From NCBI GenBank assembly GCA_964616405.1, contig CAZTRE010000024.1:1-16682 (forward strand): DNA of 16,682 nt, read 5' to 3'. The DNA comes from JAEDES01 sp964616405. Its GTDB lineage: Bacteria; Bacillota_I; Bacilli_A; RF39; UBA660. Both the position numbers and the translations under genes were made by a program. The notes under the pieces were generated by a model. It was not told the origin of the DNA. It did no database searches and was given only the letters and a program-made list of their open reading frames with translations. This document shows positions 7,708-13,887 of this stretch, piece after piece (positions within the stretch are counted from its first letter, which is position 1; each line of letters starts with the position of its first letter).

Positions 7708-9105
7708 GTGAAACTATACAATACGTTAACAAAGAAAATTGAAGAATTTATTCCTAATGAAGAGGGAAAAGTAAAAATGTATACATGTGGTCCAACAGTT
7801 TATCATTACGCACATATAGGTAACTTAAGAAGTTATATATTTGAAGATATTTTAGAAAAAGGTCTTGAATATATTGGCTATGATGTTACCAGAGTTATGA
7901 ATATTACCGATGTTGGACATTTAACTAGTGATGCTGATTCTGGTGAAGATAAGATGGCTAAAGGAGCTAAACGTGAAGGTAAGACAGTTTATGAAATAGC
8001 TGATTTTTATACAAAAGCATTTTTTGATGATGCAGCTAAATTAAATATTAGAAAACCTGAAATAGTTGAAAAAGCAAGTGATCATATTGATACATATATT
8101 AAAATGATTGAAAAGTTAGTTAGAGAGGATTATGCATATATTTCTAATGGTAATGTTTATTTTGATATTAGTAAAGCAAAGAATTATTATAAATTATCTG
8201 GGAAAAATCCTGAGGATTTGATGGTTGGAGTTAGAGATTCCGTTGAAGAAGACAAGTCAAAGAGAAATCCCTATGATTTTGTGTTATGGTTTACGGTTTC
8301 TAAGTTTGAAAATCAAGATATGAAATGGGATTCGCCTTGGGGCTTTGGATATCCTGGATGGCATATTGAATGTTCTGGTATTTCTTATGAAAAGCTTGGA
8401 GAATATTTAGATATTCATTGTGGTGGCGTTGATAATATTTTTCCACATCATACTAACGAGATTGCTCAAAGTGAAGCTTTTGTTGGTCATAAGTGGTGTA
8501 ATTATTGGTGTCATGGGGCACATTTAAATGATGAAACAGGTAAGATGAGTAAATCTAAAGGTGAATTTTTAACTGTTAGCTTATTAGTAGATAAGGGATA
8601 TAATCCACTTATTTATCGTTATTTCTGTTTAAATAGCCATTATCGTAATCCATTAGTATTTAGTTATGATTCTTTAGATACTTCTAAGAATGCTTTTAAT
8701 AAGTTACGTAATAGAGTGGCTAATTTATCAAAAGATGGTGAAGTTGATACCGAGCAGTTTGAATCTTATAGAAAACAATTTGCGGCTGCATTTGCCAATG
8801 ATATTAATACTTCACAAATGTTAACAGTAGTTTATGATGTACTGAAAGATAATGGACTAAGTGATTCGACGAAATTTAAATTAATTGAAGATTTTGATAA
8901 AGTTTTATCTTTGGATTTGACTAAAGTAGAAGAAAAAAGTGTAGATACAACTTTAGAAGAGACCATATTAGCAAAGATAGAGGAGCGAAAAGAAGCCAAG
9001 AAAAATAAAGACTTTGCAAAAGCTGATGCTATTAGAGATGAACTTCTTACAAAGGGTATAAAACTAATTGATACTCGTGAAGGTACAACGTATGAGATTA
9101 TTTAA
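7708..9105 (+). CDS. cysS: Cysteinyl-tRNA synthetase
   Basis: This class I synthetase charges tRNA(Cys) with cysteine. The 465 residues match the family length. The HIGH signature is HIGN (36-39) in TVYHYAHIGNLRSY, and KMSKS is intact at 279-283. The zinc site that selects cysteine is recognisable as C27 (YTCGPT), C222 (GWHIECSG), H247 (FPHHTNE) and E251. The C-terminus is the usual helical anticodon-binding region, including the ERKEAKKNKDFAKADAIRDEL stretch. The start is GTG at 7708, preceded 4 nt upstream by AGGTGATG. The gene has its own promoter and terminator, although in Bacillus cysS lies in a longer gltX-cysE-cysS-mrnC run. Confidence 0.97.
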   Translation: MKLYNTLTKKIEEFIPNEEGKVKMYTCGPTVYHYAHIGNLRSYIFEDILEKGLEYIGYDVTRVMNITDVGHLTSDADSGEDKMAKGAKREGKTVYEIADFYTKAFFDDAAKLNIRKPEIVEKASDHIDTYIKMIEKLVREDYAYISNGNVYFDISKAKNYYKLSGKNPEDLMVGVRDSVEEDKSKRNPYDFVLWFTVSKFENQDMKWDSPWGFGYPGWHIECSGISYEKLGEYLDIHCGGVDNIFPHHTNEIAQSEAFVGHKWCNYWCHGAHLNDETGKMSKSKGEFLTVSLLVDKGYNPLIYRYFCLNSHYRNPLVFSYDSLDTSKNAFNKLRNRVANLSKDGEVDTEQFESYRKQFAAAFANDINTSQMLTVVYDVLKDNGLSDSTKFKLIEDFDKVLSLDLTKVEEKSVDTTLEETILAKIEERKEAKKNKDFAKADAIRDELLTKGIKLIDTREGTTYEII

Positions 9106-9134
9106 GAGTTAGAGTGAAATCTAATTCTTTTTTT
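9104..9134 (+). terminator. Intrinsic terminator after cysS
   Basis: GAGTTAGA (9106-9113) pairs with TCTAATTC (9120-9127), with one G-T pair, around a GTGAAA loop. Two A-T pairs extend the stem and seven T residues (9128-9134) follow. The stem begins at the cysS stop codon. Confidence 0.82.
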
Positions 9135-9197
9135 GTTGTTATTTTACATGTACTATGTTAATATAGCGCTAGATTTTATATAGAGATTTAATTATCA

Positions 9198-9206
9198 TGT
9201 TATAAT
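9198..9206 (+). promoter_or_regulatory. Extended -10 promoter of the mrnC-rlmB-sigma operon
   Basis: TGTTATAAT (9198-9206) is the same nine bases as in the cysS promoter. No good -35 exists at the right distance, so the extended TG probably compensates. Start would be near 9213, about 10 nt before the mrnC ATG. A possible second promoter lies upstream: TTGTTA (9136-9141), then TGTTAATAT (9156-9164) at a 17-nt spacing. Between the two is an 8-bp palindrome TAGCGCTA (9164-9171) of unknown meaning. Confidence 0.6.
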
Positions 9207-9222
9207 GTAAGTGGTGAAAATT

Positions 9223-9597
9223 ATGCAAACAAGAGAAATAAATGTATTGGTATTAGCCTATTTAGGAGATACTATTTATGAAAATTATGTAAGAAAATAC
9301 TTAATCAAACAGGGAATTGGGAATGTTAATGATTTACAAAAAGAGGCAGTTAATTATGTTAGTGCTAAGAGTCAAGCTGCTTTTTTAACAAAAATGATTG
9401 AGGAAGAGTTTTTAAGTAATGACGAAATTATAATTGTCAAAAGAGCGAGAAATTATAAGACAACTTCTCATCCAAAAAATTGTGATATTGTTACATATAA
9501 ATATGCGACTGGATTAGAAAGTTTAATTGGTTATCTAGATTTAGAAAATAAAAAGAGTAGAATAGATGGAATAATGAAATTTATACTAGGAGAGTAG
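9223..9597 (+). CDS. mrnC: Mini-ribonuclease III
   Basis: Mini-RNase III is a dimeric RNase III-type endonuclease without a double-stranded-RNA-binding domain. In Bacillus it trims the 5' and 3' ends of 23S rRNA. The 124-residue product carries the catalytic helix LAYLGDTIYENYVRKYL, with the acidic D and E in the expected places. It also has the conserved ARNYKTTSHPKN loop and the YKYATGLESLIGYL dimer/active-site segment. I start at ATG 9223, preceded 5 nt upstream by GGTGA; an in-frame GTG at 9211 lies inside that ribosome site and is unlikely. rlmB begins 3 nt after its stop, matching the cysS-mrnC-rlmB order of Bacillus. Confidence 0.93.
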   Translation: MQTREINVLVLAYLGDTIYENYVRKYLIKQGIGNVNDLQKEAVNYVSAKSQAAFLTKMIEEEFLSNDEIIIVKRARNYKTTSHPKNCDIVTYKYATGLESLIGYLDLENKKSRIDGIMKFILGE

Positions 9598-9600
9598 ATT

Positions 9601-10299
9601 ATGTTAGTATATGGCAGAAATGTAGCAAAAGAAATTTTGCAAAAAGGGAAAAAAGTAGAAAAAATTATATTACAAGAAGGTTTTGATGATAAAGAAATAA
9701 ATTCACTAATTGAAAAAGTAAATTTTAAAGTAATTTTTAAACAAAAACGTGAGATTGATCGTTTGGCTGAGGGTGTTCATCAGGGTATAATACTATACAT
9801 TCCGGATTACAAGTACAAAAATTTGGAAGAAGTACTTGAAACTGAACCTCAATTTGTTGTATTGCTTGATCATCTAGAGGATCCACATAATTTGGGAGCT
9901 ATTATTCGAACTTGTGAGGCTGCAGGGGTAGATGCAATAATTATGCCAAAGGATAGGCAGGTTATGATTAACTCAACAGTTATGAAAACAAGTGTTGGAA
10001 CTTTGGATAGTATGAATATTGTAGCTGTTACTAATTTAGCGCAAACAATAAAAGATTTGAAAAAGAATGGTTTTTGGATTGTTGGTACAGCACTTGAAGA
10101 TAGTGTTGATTACCGAGATATAGATTATTCTGGTAAAATTGGGCTAGTTATTGGTAATGAAGGTAGTGGAATGTCACGTCTTGTATCTAAAGAATGTGAT
10201 TTTATTGCGAAGATTCCAATGTATGGAACTACTAATAGTTTAAATGCTTCCGTTGCGGCAGGTATTATGATTTATGAGGTTGTCCGAAATAGAAAGTAG
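9601..10299 (+). CDS. rlmB: SpoU/TrmH-family RNA 2'-O-methyltransferase (RlmB-like)
   Basis: This SAM-dependent enzyme methylates the ribose 2'-OH of rRNA; RlmB orthologues modify a 23S guanosine. The 232-residue product has a small N-terminal substrate-binding domain (1-70, including VHQGI, typical of RlmB/YacO). The knotted SPOUT domain follows, with motif 1 DPHNLGAIIRTCEAAG (94-109, with the catalytic-type Asn and Arg), motif 2 VIGNEGSGM (183-191) and motif 3 IPM...SLNASVAAG (205-221). AGGAGAG (9588-9594) precedes the ATG by 6 nt and overlaps the mrnC end. The gene sits between mrnC and the sigma factor as in Bacillus, but yacP is absent. Exact target specificity is inferred from position and family. 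Confidence 0.9.
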   Translation: MLVYGRNVAKEILQKGKKVEKIILQEGFDDKEINSLIEKVNFKVIFKQKREIDRLAEGVHQGIILYIPDYKYKNLEEVLETEPQFVVLLDHLEDPHNLGAIIRTCEAAGVDAIIMPKDRQVMINSTVMKTSVGTLDSMNIVAVTNLAQTIKDLKKNGFWIVGTALEDSVDYRDIDYSGKIGLVIGNEGSGMSRLVSKECDFIAKIPMYGTTNSLNASVAAGIMIYEVVRNRK

Positions 10300-10305
10300 G
10301 ATTTA

Positions 10306-10899
10306 ATGAACTATAAAGATATAAACGATTATGAGCTGGTGTATCGTATTAGAGAAAATGTAGATGATGATGCAGTTGTATTGATGATGAAAAAGTATGA
10401 ACCAATTATTTGTAGTTATGCGAAAAAGTATATAACTTTTGTTGGAGGATGTGGTGCTGATTTAGATGATTTGATTCAAGAAGGAAGGGTGGCTGTTGCC
10501 AAGGCGATAAAGAGCTATAATCCGGATAAATCATCAATATTTTATACATATGTAACGATTTGTATAGAAAGAGCTTTTTATTCATATTGCAGAAACTTGA
10601 CATTCAAAAAGAATATGGTACTTAATGATGCAGTTAGTGATGAAGGGATATATAATTATATAGCTGATGATTTTAGTTTAGATAATTATGTAATTAATGC
10701 TTATAATGAAAAAAATTTTTTACTTTCAATAAGAAATAATTTTAATTTGATTGATAGTAGTATATTTGAGTTAAGGTATAATGGTTTTAGTTATAAGGAA
10801 ATTGGTAAGTTGTTAGATATAACGGTTGGTTCTGTTGATAGTCGTTTATGTAAAATGAGGAAGGCTTTACAGAGAGATAGAGACAAATTTTGTATTTAA
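10306..10899 (+). CDS. sigH: Sigma-70 family factor, SigH-like
   Basis: This alternative sigma factor would recruit RNA polymerase to a subset of promoters. The 197 residues contain region 2 (about 25-100), including DLDDLIQEGRVAVAKAIKSY and TYVTICIERAFYSYCR for core binding and -10 recognition. Region 4 (about 147-192) has the helix-turn-helix FSYKEIGKLLDITVGSVDSR for -35 recognition, and no sigma-1.1 or full region 3 is present. Its place after rlmB and before secE is that of sigH in Bacillus, where sigH controls competence and sporulation entry; the role in this lineage is unknown. AGGA (10298-10301) overlaps the rlmB stop codon and lies 4 nt before the ATG, suggesting coupled translation. 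Gene identity by position is good, but sequence divergence is high. Confidence 0.82.
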   Translation: MNYKDINDYELVYRIRENVDDDAVVLMMKKYEPIICSYAKKYITFVGGCGADLDDLIQEGRVAVAKAIKSYNPDKSSIFYTYVTICIERAFYSYCRNLTFKKNMVLNDAVSDEGIYNYIADDFSLDNYVINAYNEKNFLLSIRNNFNLIDSSIFELRYNGFSYKEIGKLLDITVGSVDSRLCKMRKALQRDRDKFCI

Positions 10900-10911
10900 A
10901 TTTGTTTTTTT
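10881..10911 (+). terminator. AT-rich intrinsic terminator overlapping the sigma-factor stop
   Basis: CAAATTT (10884-10890) pairs with AAATTTG (10898-10904), and additional A-T and G-T pairs extend the base. A run of seven T residues (10905-10911) follows. The stop codon (10897-10899) lies at the loop edge. The stem is weak because it is nearly all A-T. Confidence 0.5.
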
Positions 10912-10930
10912 ATTTGAATTGAGCTAAAAT
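10902..10930 (+). promoter_or_regulatory. Probable promoter of the tail-anchored protein gene
   Basis: TTGTTT (10902-10907) and TAAAAT (10925-10930) are 17 nt apart. The -35 falls inside the 3' arm and T tract of the preceding terminator. An alternative -10, GATAAT (10931-10936), lacks a -35. The leader would be about 10-15 nt. Confidence 0.5.
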
Positions 10931-10950
10931 GATAATAGGAGAGTGCGATC

Positions 10951-11706
10951 ATGAGAGAGGAATTATCTGATAAAAATAATAGAACAAATTTTATTGATTA
11001 TATGTCGTCAGTTAATATAAGTAAATCTCATCAGTATGAGGAAGTTTCTTTAGATTCGTGGGTTAATCCGTATCGTGACGATGAAGAAATGAGAGAAATA
11101 TTTTTGAATATGGATCGCGCAATGAAATATCTTCATGAGAGGGGATATTGTGTTAAATCATTTAATCCTCGACGTATTAAAATTTTAAATAATGCAACTA
11201 ATCAAATTAGATTTGAAACTTTGGAAATGACGAAAGATCCTATTGAACAAAGACAAATTATTAAAGAAGATATATTTAATTCTTCATTTATTCAAGTAGG
11301 AATTTATTCTAAATGTTTGCCTTATTTAAAGAGAGAGTTTTTAAAAGATAATTTTGATCAGTTTGCCCAATTTATTCCAGAAGGTGATGTTCCTTATTAT
11401 CGGGGCGTTATAGGTCGCGGAGCATCAGTTTATTTTTGCGAGTATGCCATGGAGAAAGTTAATAGAGATTTGGCGGCAATGGAATCTGCTATTGCGGGGC
11501 AATCTGGGGTACAAAAACAAATGTCTCTGCAAAATAAAAAATATGATGATACGGGGATTAATGATAAAATCAATGATAGTATTTATAAAGAAATAAGTAA
11601 GGGACGAAAAGAGGCGGCATTTGTGAGCTTTTTACTTTTCCCAACAGCGTTACTTATTTTAGGTGTTATATTTGCGGTAATTGCTTGGATTGCTAGTATT
11701 ATTTAA
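10951..11706 (+). CDS. Tail-anchored protein of unknown function, faintly kinase-like
   Basis: I do not recognise this 251-residue protein as a named family. Residues 1-222 are hydrophilic. Residues 223-250 form one hydrophobic helix ending at the C-terminus, so it should be tail-anchored with its body in the cytoplasm. MKYLHERGYCVKSFNPRRIKIL (58-79) aligns by eye with a protein-kinase catalytic loop (LH..G..HRD.KP.NIL). KEDIFNSSFIQVGIYSKCLP (105-124) looks like the kinase helix-F region (DIWSLGVILYELLTGKLP). The HRD Asp is replaced (VKS), and there is no DFG, glycine loop or N-lobe lysine, so any such fold would be a pseudokinase fragment. AGGAGAG (10937-10943) precedes the ATG by 7 nt. It is monocistronic between sigH and secE, a place occupied by rpmG in Bacillus. 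The kinase link is an inference of low certainty. Confidence 0.7.
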   Translation: MREELSDKNNRTNFIDYMSSVNISKSHQYEEVSLDSWVNPYRDDEEMREIFLNMDRAMKYLHERGYCVKSFNPRRIKILNNATNQIRFETLEMTKDPIEQRQIIKEDIFNSSFIQVGIYSKCLPYLKREFLKDNFDQFAQFIPEGDVPYYRGVIGRGASVYFCEYAMEKVNRDLAAMESAIAGQSGVQKQMSLQNKKYDDTGINDKINDSIYKEISKGRKEAAFVSFLLFPTALLILGVIFAVIAWIASII

Positions 11707-11714
11707 ATAGTTGT

Positions 11715-11743
11715 TTGCTATTGATACCTTTTTCTGATATAAT
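11715..11743 (+). promoter_or_regulatory. Promoter of the broken gene
   Basis: TTGCTA (11715-11720) and TATAAT (11738-11743) are 17 nt apart. A TG at 11735-11736 makes this an extended -10. It is a better promoter than those of several intact neighbours, although the gene it serves is disrupted. Confidence 0.68.
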
Positions 11744-11769
11744 CTTCTTGATTTACGAGGATGGTTAAC

Positions 11770-12197
11770 ATGGAATTTGAAAAATTAAGAAAAAGATATA
11801 CTGAGCAAATGTTGCCGCAAGCATGGCAGAAAGTTGCTTTGACAGAGAAAAAACGGAAATATTAGTATATGGTCTTATATCTTTTTGTATGAACAATTTT
11901 GAAGATGTGGGAATTGAATTAGAAAGATAAAATCCTGTTGCTAAAGTATTAGGGCGCTGGGTAAATGATGATTCCACAAATTTTGGTGAGAATGCAATAA
12001 AGTTAGATACTAAACCAGATGGTACAGTGGTAGCTAGTTGTCAATATGATATGTGGGCATTAAGAGAAGATACTGATACTTGTTTGGAATTATTTGGAAC
12101 TTTAGATCCAGAATTAGTTGGTGAAAAGGTAATTGAGGCAAATATTGAGATTCCTGATAGTGAAATTGGCCTTTACTTGGTGGTATTCAAAAAGTAA
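11770..12197 (+). pseudogene. Disrupted small gene, 142-residue product when repaired
   Basis: ATG 11770 has GAGG (11757-11760) 9 nt upstream. It reads MEFEKLRKRYTEQMLPQAWQ and stays open to a TAG at 11863. Adding one A to the A6 run at 11848-11853 joins this frame smoothly to the next, giving ALTEKKTEILVYGLISF. The second frame has one TAA at 11928-11930 and then runs open to a TAA at 12195-12197 (NPVAKVLGRWVNDDSTNFGE to GLYLVVFKK). The repaired product would be 142 residues, acidic, without membrane segments or a signal peptide. I do not recognise the family. Two independent lesions suggest real decay, though a homopolymer error in the assembly could explain the first. It fills most of the 11707-12340 interval, which holds no other gene. 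Confidence 0.7.
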
Positions 12198-12254
12198 AAT
12201 TACCAAATGAGACGGTTTAAATCTTGATTATTTATTGTTATATAATGAAAACAG

Positions 12255-12283
12255 TTGACATTTTTAGGTGTTTATGCTATTTT
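12255..12283 (+). promoter_or_regulatory. Promoter of secE-nusG
   Basis: A perfect TTGACA (12255-12260) lies 17 nt before TATTTT (12278-12283), which carries an extended TG at 12275-12276. Start is expected near 12290, giving a leader of about 50 nt. That leader contains a short hairpin (GCAC at 12292-12295 with GTGT at 12302-12305) followed by a T-rich tract, too weak to call a terminator. A TATAAT at 12241-12246 has no good -35. Confidence 0.7.
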
Positions 12284-12340
12284 ATAGATGAGCACGTAAA
12301 AGTGTTTTTATTTTGATAAAAAATGAGGAATGGTGAAAAT

Positions 12341-12661
12341 ATGGCTAAAGAAGAGAAGTTAGAAAAAGCTAAAAAAACTGATGTAAAAGAAAAAACAGTA
12401 AAAAAGAGTAATAAGAAAGGCGATACTAAGAAAAATAATACTAAGAAAAAACCAAAGGTAAAAGCTGATAAGAAAAGTCTTTGGGTAAGATTTCGTATTT
12501 TCTGTCATGGTGTTAAGAGTGAATTTGGAAAAGTTCATTGGCCTGGAAAAAAAGATATGATCCGTTATTCTATCGCCACAATTTTCTTTGTAATCTTTTG
12601 CGCATTATTCTTTTATCTAATAAATATTATTTTTGCACTAATTCAAACATTATTTAAATAG
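12341..12661 (+). CDS. secE: Preprotein translocase subunit SecE
   Basis: SecE clamps the SecY channel of the general secretion pathway in the cytoplasmic membrane. The 106-residue product has a lysine-rich N-terminal extension (about 1-50, with KKNNTKKKPKVKADKK). It is followed by the amphipathic segment VKSEFGKVHWPGKKDM, whose KVHWP is the SecE signature, and a single C-terminal membrane helix (about 77-103). ATG 12341 is chosen because GGTGA (12332-12336) lies 4 nt upstream; an in-frame ATG at 12323 lacks a ribosome site. The basic extension is longer than in many single-helix Gram-positive SecE proteins. nusG follows after 14 nt in the classical secE-nusG pair, and the rpmG gene usual upstream in Bacillus is missing. 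Confidence 0.93.
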   Translation: MAKEEKLEKAKKTDVKEKTVKKSNKKGDTKKNNTKKKPKVKADKKSLWVRFRIFCHGVKSEFGKVHWPGKKDMIRYSIATIFFVIFCALFFYLINIIFALIQTLFK

Positions 12662-12675
12662 AAGGAGTTTTGTTT

Positions 12676-13209
12676 ATGGAAAAACAATGGTATGTAGTTA
12701 ATACTTATTCTGGTCATGAGAATAAGGTAAAAGAAAAACTTGAAATGAGAGCAGAATCTATGGATATGCAAGACTTTATTTATAGGGTTGTAATTCCAGA
12801 AGAAAAGGTAGTTGAAGTTAAGGACGGAGTAACTAAAGAAAAAACTAAAAAAATGTTTCCTGGTTATATTTTAGTTGAAATGGTTATGTCTGATGAAGCT
12901 TGGTATGTAGTACGTAATACTCCAGGTGTTACTGGATTTATTGGATCAAGCGGAAAAGGAGCAAAGCCTACACCTTTACAACCATATGAAGTTGACAAAA
13001 TACTTGGTAATATGGGTATTAGTAGAATTGATGTTGATACAGAACTTTCTGAGGGAGCCAAAGTTAAAATTGTTGATGGACCATTTAATGGAATGTTTGG
13101 TACTGTTGATATAGTTGATTTACCAAATCAAAAGGTTATGCTTTTAGTTGATTTGTTTGGACAAGAAACTTCTGTAGAGGTTGAATTGAGCCAAATTCAA
13201 AAAGCATAG
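12676..13209 (+). CDS. nusG: Transcription elongation/antitermination factor NusG
   Basis: NusG binds RNA polymerase over the clamp, affects pausing and links transcription to translation. The 177-residue product has the NGN domain (about 1-115, starting QWYVVNTYSGHENKVKEKLE), with FPGYILVEM and VRNTPGVTGFIGS as conserved segments. The KOW domain (about 122-177) has VKIVDGPFNGMFGTVD. AAGGAG (12662-12667) lies 8 nt before ATG 12676. An in-frame TTG two codons upstream is rejected because it would leave only 2 nt from the ribosome site. It forms a two-gene unit with secE. No terminator follows, so some read-through into the rplK leader is likely. Confidence 0.97.
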   Translation: MEKQWYVVNTYSGHENKVKEKLEMRAESMDMQDFIYRVVIPEEKVVEVKDGVTKEKTKKMFPGYILVEMVMSDEAWYVVRNTPGVTGFIGSSGKGAKPTPLQPYEVDKILGNMGISRIDVDTELSEGAKVKIVDGPFNGMFGTVDIVDLPNQKVMLLVDLFGQETSVEVELSQIQKA

Positions 13210-13217
13210 AAAAGTAC

Positions 13218-13246
13218 TTGCAAAAGAATAGACTTTATGTTATTAT
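13218..13246 (+). promoter_or_regulatory. Promoter of rplK-rplA
   Basis: TTGCAA (13218-13223) and TATTAT (13241-13246) are 17 nt apart, with an extended TG at 13238-13239. Start is expected near 13253. That is one base before a perfect 7-bp hairpin, CTATATT (13254-13260) with AATATAG (13267-13273), which would cap the 5' end of the transcript. Confidence 0.7.
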
Positions 13247-13277
13247 TTTGGTGCTATATTTAATTTAATATAGATTT

Positions 13278-13330
13278 AGTGGGAAGCATGGTTTGCATTG
13301 AAAAGCGGTAATCAAGCTATTTGGACCACT
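13278..13330 (+). promoter_or_regulatory. L1-type autoregulatory hairpin in the rplK leader
   Basis: AGTGG (13278-13282) pairs with CCACT (13326-13330). Inside lies an asymmetric loop of 2 nt (GA, 13283-13284) opposite 7 nt (ATTTGGA, 13319-13325). An upper stem follows, AGC/GCT (13285-13287 with 13316-13318), then an A-A mismatch and TGGTT/AATCA. A GTGG stem with this lopsided loop is the expected form of an L1 target that mimics the 23S rRNA site. It lies about 20 nt before the rplK ribosome site. The same 2:7 loop recurs before rplA, which strengthens the call. Confidence 0.6.
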
Positions 13331-13362
13331 CGCGAAAACTAAAAATATAGGAGGTGTTTTTC

Positions 13363-13794
13363 GTGGCAAAAGAAGTAATTAAGAAAATCAAGTTACAAAT
13401 CCAAGCAGGAAAAGCTACACCAGCTCCACCAGTTGGAACAGTATTAGGACCTGCAGGAATTAATCTACAAGAATTCTGTACTAAGTATAATGATGCAACT
13501 AGAGATAAAATGGGAGATGTATTACCTGTTGAAATTTCAATTTATGAAGATAGAAGTTTTGATTTTGTAATTAAGACTCCACCAACAGCATTCTTATTAA
13601 AGAAATATGCTAAAGTTCAAAAAGGTTCAACTAAGGGATCTAAGGAAAGCGTTGCAACTATTTCAGAAGCTCAATTAAGAGAAATTGCTGAAATTAAGTT
13701 ACAAGACTTAAATGCATATGATGTAGAAGCTGCTATGAAAGTTGTAGCTGGTACAGCTAAGAACATGGGAATTGCTATTGAAGGTCAAGAGTAA
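13363..13794 (+). CDS. rplK: 50S ribosomal protein L11
   Basis: L11 binds the 23S GTPase-associated centre at the stalk base, where elongation factors act. The 143-residue product shows the N-terminal KLQIQAGKATPAPPVGTVLG and GINLQEFCTKYN segments, the linker and VEISIYEDRSFDF. The C-terminal RNA-binding domain includes KTPPTAFLLKKYAKV and the terminal GTAKNMGIAIEG. The start is GTG 13363, with AGGAGG (13349-13354) 8 nt upstream; a GTG at 13354 lies within that site. It is co-transcribed with rplA, which follows after 93 nt containing a second L1-type hairpin. Confidence 0.98.
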   Translation: MAKEVIKKIKLQIQAGKATPAPPVGTVLGPAGINLQEFCTKYNDATRDKMGDVLPVEISIYEDRSFDFVIKTPPTAFLLKKYAKVQKGSTKGSKESVATISEAQLREIAEIKLQDLNAYDVEAAMKVVAGTAKNMGIAIEGQE

Positions 13795-13821
13795 TTTAAG
13801 TTAATAATAAAATATTTACAT

Positions 13822-13873
13822 ATAGGGTTAACCTATGTGGAAGGAATTTAATAAAATCCGCTTAAACCACATA
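13822..13873 (+). promoter_or_regulatory. L1-type hairpin in the rplK-rplA gap with a competing upstream hairpin
   Basis: TATGTGG (13834-13840) pairs with CCACATA (13867-13873). An internal loop of 2 nt (AA, 13841-13842) faces 7 nt (GCTTAAA, 13860-13866), above which GGA/TCC (13843-13845 with 13857-13859) closes an apical loop. The stem's last bases abut the rplA ribosome site AAGGAGG (13873-13879), so L1 binding could block rplA translation. A second hairpin, ATAGG/CCTAT (13822-13826 with 13832-13836), shares bases 13834-13836 and would be mutually exclusive. Confidence 0.6.
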
Positions 13874-13887
13874 AGGAGGAAAAGAAA

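Noticed and set aside
11765..11977. Minus-strand open frame over the broken gene
   Set aside because: No ribosome site or promoter is seen on that strand, and the + strand has promoter, ribosome site and a repairable frame.
12198..12340. Possible rpmG (L33) gene before secE, as in Bacillus
   Set aside because: No frame in this gap encodes an L33-like protein with its Cys pairs.
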